This document shows positions 6,897-9,165 of a stretch of DNA of 9,165 nucleotides, piece by piece. The notes beneath the pieces were generated by a model. It saw nothing but the letters and a program-made list of their open reading frames with translations, searched no databases and was not told the origin of the DNA. The DNA is taken from positions 1 to 9,165 of the forward strand of contig JAJFLT010000361.1 of NCBI GenBank assembly GCA_021772555.1, read 5' to 3'. This DNA is from Opitutales bacterium (GTDB lineage: Bacteria > Verrucomicrobiota > Verrucomicrobiia > Opitutales > UBA2987). Made by a program: the position numbers and the translations under genes. Each line of letters begins with the position of its first letter. Position 1 is the first letter of the stretch.

Positions 6897-8195
6897 TTAT
6901 TGACGGCCATAATAATCGAGAAGTCCTTCGATAACACCGTCGGCGTACTCCTTTACCAAGCTCCGGCGCCTGACTCCGGCCACTTCCCTCCACCCTTCAT
7001 AATCACCGGCCCGCACGCGTTGAGCGACCTCCCGGTTGTTGAGAACATAAGGCTCAAGATAAATTACCGGACACTGGTAAAGACGGTTAGCTAACAGATT
7101 GCGAGCCCACAAATAAGGGCTGACGCCAACCTTGGCCGCATTGGGCGTATGGTAAATGAAAGGCGGCAATCCATTGGCCGCGGCCATGGTCGGGATCAAG
7201 GCCTCCCCCACCGCAATTTCCGCCTGGGCCGTGCCGGAAAGGAGTTTTACCAGCATTTCAAAACGCACGTCGTCATAGGATAATTCCTCCCTGCTGTAGG
7301 CGCCATTGACCAAAATGTGAAAGTGATTTTCGCGGGAATAGTTGCTCTTTTCCCCATTAATCCAGGAAGAGGCGTTGAAATGAAGCGCCAGAACGAGGTC
7401 TGGTTGGAACTGCTGGTTGATTCTATCCGCACGGGCCCGGATTTCACTGACACGGTAAAAAAGCAATTCGCTCAGGCTCCTGATTTTCCGCGGTTGCAAT
7501 TGTATATTGGTATTGCCCCGGCCCTCTTTATTCCCGGTTAACTTCTTATAGGCTGCCGGCATCAAGCTTTCAACAGTCTCTTTGGTGGCAGGAACCGCCT
7601 CGCTGCGAGTCAACCACACTTTCGCCCCCATTGAGACAAGCCTTTGCTCAAGATGCAGAGCCACTTTAAGGGTCATGTCACCTTCCTGGATGGGAGCGCC
7701 GCCTTCGTAATAGAAAGACCTTTGTTCCATGGACCCATAGGGACCACCAATATGACCGGGATCGAGGGCGATGCGCAAACCGGCCAGAGGTTTCCCATTT
7801 TCTCCCGGCGGCAGGGCCTCAAGCAGTCTCCAATAGCGCGGAGGCGTCAAGGTTGATTGTGAGGAAGAGGCAAATTTTAAAATAAAACCCTCTCCTTCCC
7901 GCTCCGCTTTTAGACGAATCCGCGCCTGATGATTTTCCACGCGAATCCATGGCGAATAGGAGTTGCCGGGAGCATAAATCTCGTCCAGCAGCTTCAAAAA
8001 CTGTTCCGCGGTTATAGTATTTTGGAATTGCTCAAGCTGCGTCCAGGGGGGCGGCTGACCCAGAGAAGTCAGCTTGGCCTGCAGCCAGGCGGGCAATACC
8101 AGTCCGGCAAATAATAGTGCGCCTATGGCCGGAAACTTCCAACCGGATCTCGATTGGGCCAAAACAGGACTATGCCTCTGCCACCAACCCATCAT
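6897..8195 (-). CDS. N-acetylmuramoyl-L-alanine amidase (Amidase_3, zinc-dependent)
   Basis: This enzyme cleaves the amide between N-acetylmuramic acid and L-alanine in peptidoglycan, acting in the periplasm during cell separation or wall turnover. Numbering from the ATG at 8195 (432 residues): a basic N-terminus and a hydrophobic segment at about 21-40 form a signal peptide or membrane anchor. Residues about 45-135 are a poorly recognisable N-terminal region, then the catalytic domain starts at GLRIALDPGHIGG. Zinc ligands are His148 (DPGH), Glu171 (IQEGDMTLKVA) and His272 (LALHFNAS), and the catalytic glutamate is Glu381 in IYLEPYVLNN. All are present, so activity is expected. The distance from Glu171 to His272 (about 100 residues) is longer than usual, implying an insertion around 200-250. 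The in-frame frame also opens at a TTG (8219) directly after the previous gene's stop, giving 440 residues; I prefer the ATG pair at 8195/8192. It follows the DUF4399 gene closely and precedes the protease by 87 bases. Confidence 0.92.
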   Translation of the reverse strand: MMGWWQRHSPVLAQSRSGWKFPAIGALLFAGLVLPAWLQAKLTSLGQPPPWTQLEQFQNTITAEQFLKLLDEIYAPGNSYSPWIRVENHQARIRLKAEREGEGFILKFASSSQSTLTPPRYWRLLEALPPGENGKPLAGLRIALDPGHIGGPYGSMEQRSFYYEGGAPIQEGDMTLKVALHLEQRLVSMGAKVWLTRSEAVPATKETVESLMPAAYKKLTGNKEGRGNTNIQLQPRKIRSLSELLFYRVSEIRARADRINQQFQPDLVLALHFNASSWINGEKSNYSRENHFHILVNGAYSREELSYDDVRFEMLVKLLSGTAQAEIAVGEALIPTMAAANGLPPFIYHTPNAAKVGVSPYLWARNLLANRLYQCPVIYLEPYVLNNREVAQRVRAGDYEGWREVAGVRRRSLVKEYADGVIEGLLDYYGRQ

Positions 8196-8222
8196 TCGAA
8201 GCGGAAGCGCCAACTCCAATTC

Positions 8223-8669
8223 TTACCGCACCGTGATGCGGATCTTTTTTGATACCACCGGCGGATCGTGGGGTATGTGGAGGTGGTTGCCCAAGAGCAA
8301 TTGCAAGGTGTGCGGTCCCGGAGCCAACTCGATAGTCGTTTCTGTTTGCCCTCCCCCGAAATGGACATGCCGATCATCGGCCGGAATGGGTAATGTGAGG
8401 TCTGGCAAACCATCCGGATCAATGAGCAAATGATGATGCCCGGTACCCGGTTTTTCCACCCCGGCGGGCGCAACGCCCATGCCTTTCAATCCGAAGCGCA
8501 CCGTCAACGGGCTCGTCACAATCTGTCCCTCCGTCGGTGTAACGATGTAAACGCCGTCCACCTCCGGATAATCCGGTGCTGTTTGATGGGCAGGTTTTTG
8601 AGAACAAGCGGAAAAGACCAGCAAGGTTAGCGATATCGAAATAATTGGGGTGAGGAGTTTGCTTTTCAT
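8223..8669 (-). CDS. DUF4399-family lipoprotein
   Basis: The 148-residue product starts with a lipoprotein-type signal (MKSKLLTPIISISLTLLVFSAC). Cys22 is in the lipobox position; Phe at -3 is somewhat unusual. The rest matches the DUF4399 pattern: GLKGMGVAPAGVEKPGTGHHHLLID (60-84), DDRHVHFGGGQTET (98-111) and PGPHTLQLLLGNHLHIPHDPPV (118-138), ending in KKIRITVR. Three histidine clusters (HHH at 78-80, HVH at 101-103, HLHIPH at 129-134) could bind a metal, which is inference, since the family's function is not known. The start is an ATG at 8669 with no good ribosome-binding site. Its TAA stop (8225-8223) is immediately followed, in the same frame, by the amidase reading frame, so the two are surely in one transcript. 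It is the first gene of the minus-strand cluster and divergent from the FG-GAP gene starting at 8841. Confidence 0.9.
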   Translation of the reverse strand: MKSKLLTPIISISLTLLVFSACSQKPAHQTAPDYPEVDGVYIVTPTEGQIVTSPLTVRFGLKGMGVAPAGVEKPGTGHHHLLIDPDGLPDLTLPIPADDRHVHFGGGQTETTIELAPGPHTLQLLLGNHLHIPHDPPVVSKKIRITVR

Positions 8670-8840
8670 GATCGTTAAATGGTTCGACTCAAGTTGGTGG
8701 AGTCTCTACAATATTAGGTTCGTGGAAAAATTTGCAGCATATTACATCCGGTCAGACACGCCCACAGCAAGTTTATTCCATACGGAGAATGGAAAATGAG
8801 CGCTGCGGCTGCCGGTTCGCATTAGACAAATCATAAAACA
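8670..8840. promoter_or_regulatory. Divergent intergenic region, probable promoter area
   Basis: These 171 bases separate two outward-facing genes and so should contain start sites for both. For the minus strand, two TAATAT hexamers occur (plus-strand positions 8711-8716 and 8739-8744), but no well-spaced TTGACA-like partner is seen. A 6-bp inverted repeat TTCCAT/ATGGAA (8776-8781 and 8789-8794, loop of 7) could be an operator. The evidence for individual promoters is weak; only the gene layout is clear. Confidence 0.45.
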
Positions 8841-9165
8841 ATGAATTCATATCGCCACTTAAAAATGTATAAAACCTTGCTCACATTTTGCATTACCGTC
8901 GGGGCTCTTTTTGCATTTAGCAACGCACCGGAATCGTTCGCCGCAATGAGCGATCAAAAGACATGGATCCATGAGGGGTTTGCTGATTTTTCCCAGGGGA
9001 AGTTCGATAACGCGGGTAACAATCTCTATGTCAACGCGAATGGCGTCATTGAGATTATCAATCATTTCGATGTCAACAACGACGGGTATGTGGACATTGT
9101 ATTGGCCAATTCGCACGACCAGAACGAGCGCGGCCCGACATGGGTTTATACCGTCGATCAGAATT
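8841..9165 (+). CDS. N-terminal part of a secreted FG-GAP/VCBS-repeat protein, cut by the window edge
   Basis: An ATG at 8841 opens a frame with no stop to the right edge (108 residues visible). It has an export signal: a basic start (RHLKMYK), hydrophobic core about 12-29, likely cleavage after SFA near residue 34. An ATG at 8865 (residue 9) is an equally plausible start and gives a tighter signal peptide; neither has a clear ribosome-binding site. The mature start reads HEGFADFSQGKFDNAGNNLY, then ANGVIEIINHFDVNNDGYVD with a calcium-binding loop at 77-85, then IVLANSHDQNERGPTWVY. This is the style of VCBS-repeat secreted proteins common in planctomycetes and verrucomicrobia, where several blades and sometimes further binding domains follow. 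It is transcribed away from the DUF4399 gene. Its function and full domain structure cannot be told from this piece. Confidence 0.85.
   Translation, partial: MNSYRHLKMYKTLLTFCITVGALFAFSNAPESFAAMSDQKTWIHEGFADFSQGKFDNAGNNLYVNANGVIEIINHFDVNNDGYVDIVLANSHDQNERGPTWVYTVDQN

Noticed and set aside
6881..8817. The 12-base string CGGCTGCCGGTT occurs in two intergenic regions (6881-6892 and 8806-8817).
   Set aside because: A few 12-base matches are expected by chance in a window of this size, and no longer similarity surrounds them.

Overview
The window looks like chromosome from a Gram-negative bacterium, most plausibly of the Verrucomicrobiota/PVC group. This is an inference. It rests on the mix of secreted FG-GAP/VCBS propeller proteins, a DUF3352-like secreted protein, a trypsin-like protease with a short N-terminal strand-rich domain, weak or absent Shine-Dalgarno sequences, and GC near 50% by eye. 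No rRNA, tRNA, CRISPR array, transposase, integrase or phage gene is visible, so nothing marks the window as a mobile island.

Left part, plus strand: the C-terminal end of an unrecognised protein enters from the left edge (1-481). It is followed by a complete hisF (558-1319), the cyclase subunit of imidazole glycerol phosphate synthase in histidine biosynthesis. No other his gene is in view.

Centre and right, minus strand: six genes read leftward, in transcription order. They are a DUF4399 lipoprotein (8669-8223), an N-acetylmuramoyl-L-alanine amidase (8195-6897), a PDZ-less HtrA/trypsin-like serine protease (6809-5871), a 604-residue secreted DUF3352-like protein (5856-4042), a 789-residue secreted FG-GAP propeller protein (4049-1680) and a 70-residue protein of unknown function (1567-1355). 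The first pair is nearly contiguous and in the same frame. The protease and DUF3352-like genes are separated by 14 bases that form one perfect palindrome. The DUF3352-like and propeller genes overlap by 8 bases. All the larger products carry export signals, so the locus looks like an envelope/periplasm-directed operon: peptidoglycan cleavage, proteolysis, and large secreted proteins of unknown role. Two hairpins lie after the propeller gene.

Right edge, plus strand: a second secreted FG-GAP/VCBS protein starts at 8841 and runs off the window. It is divergent from the lipoprotein gene across a 171-base intergenic region that probably holds promoters for both directions.

The most interesting candidate for an undescribed unit is the compact protease / DUF3352-like / double-propeller gene set. 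Its joint function is not demonstrated by the sequence.
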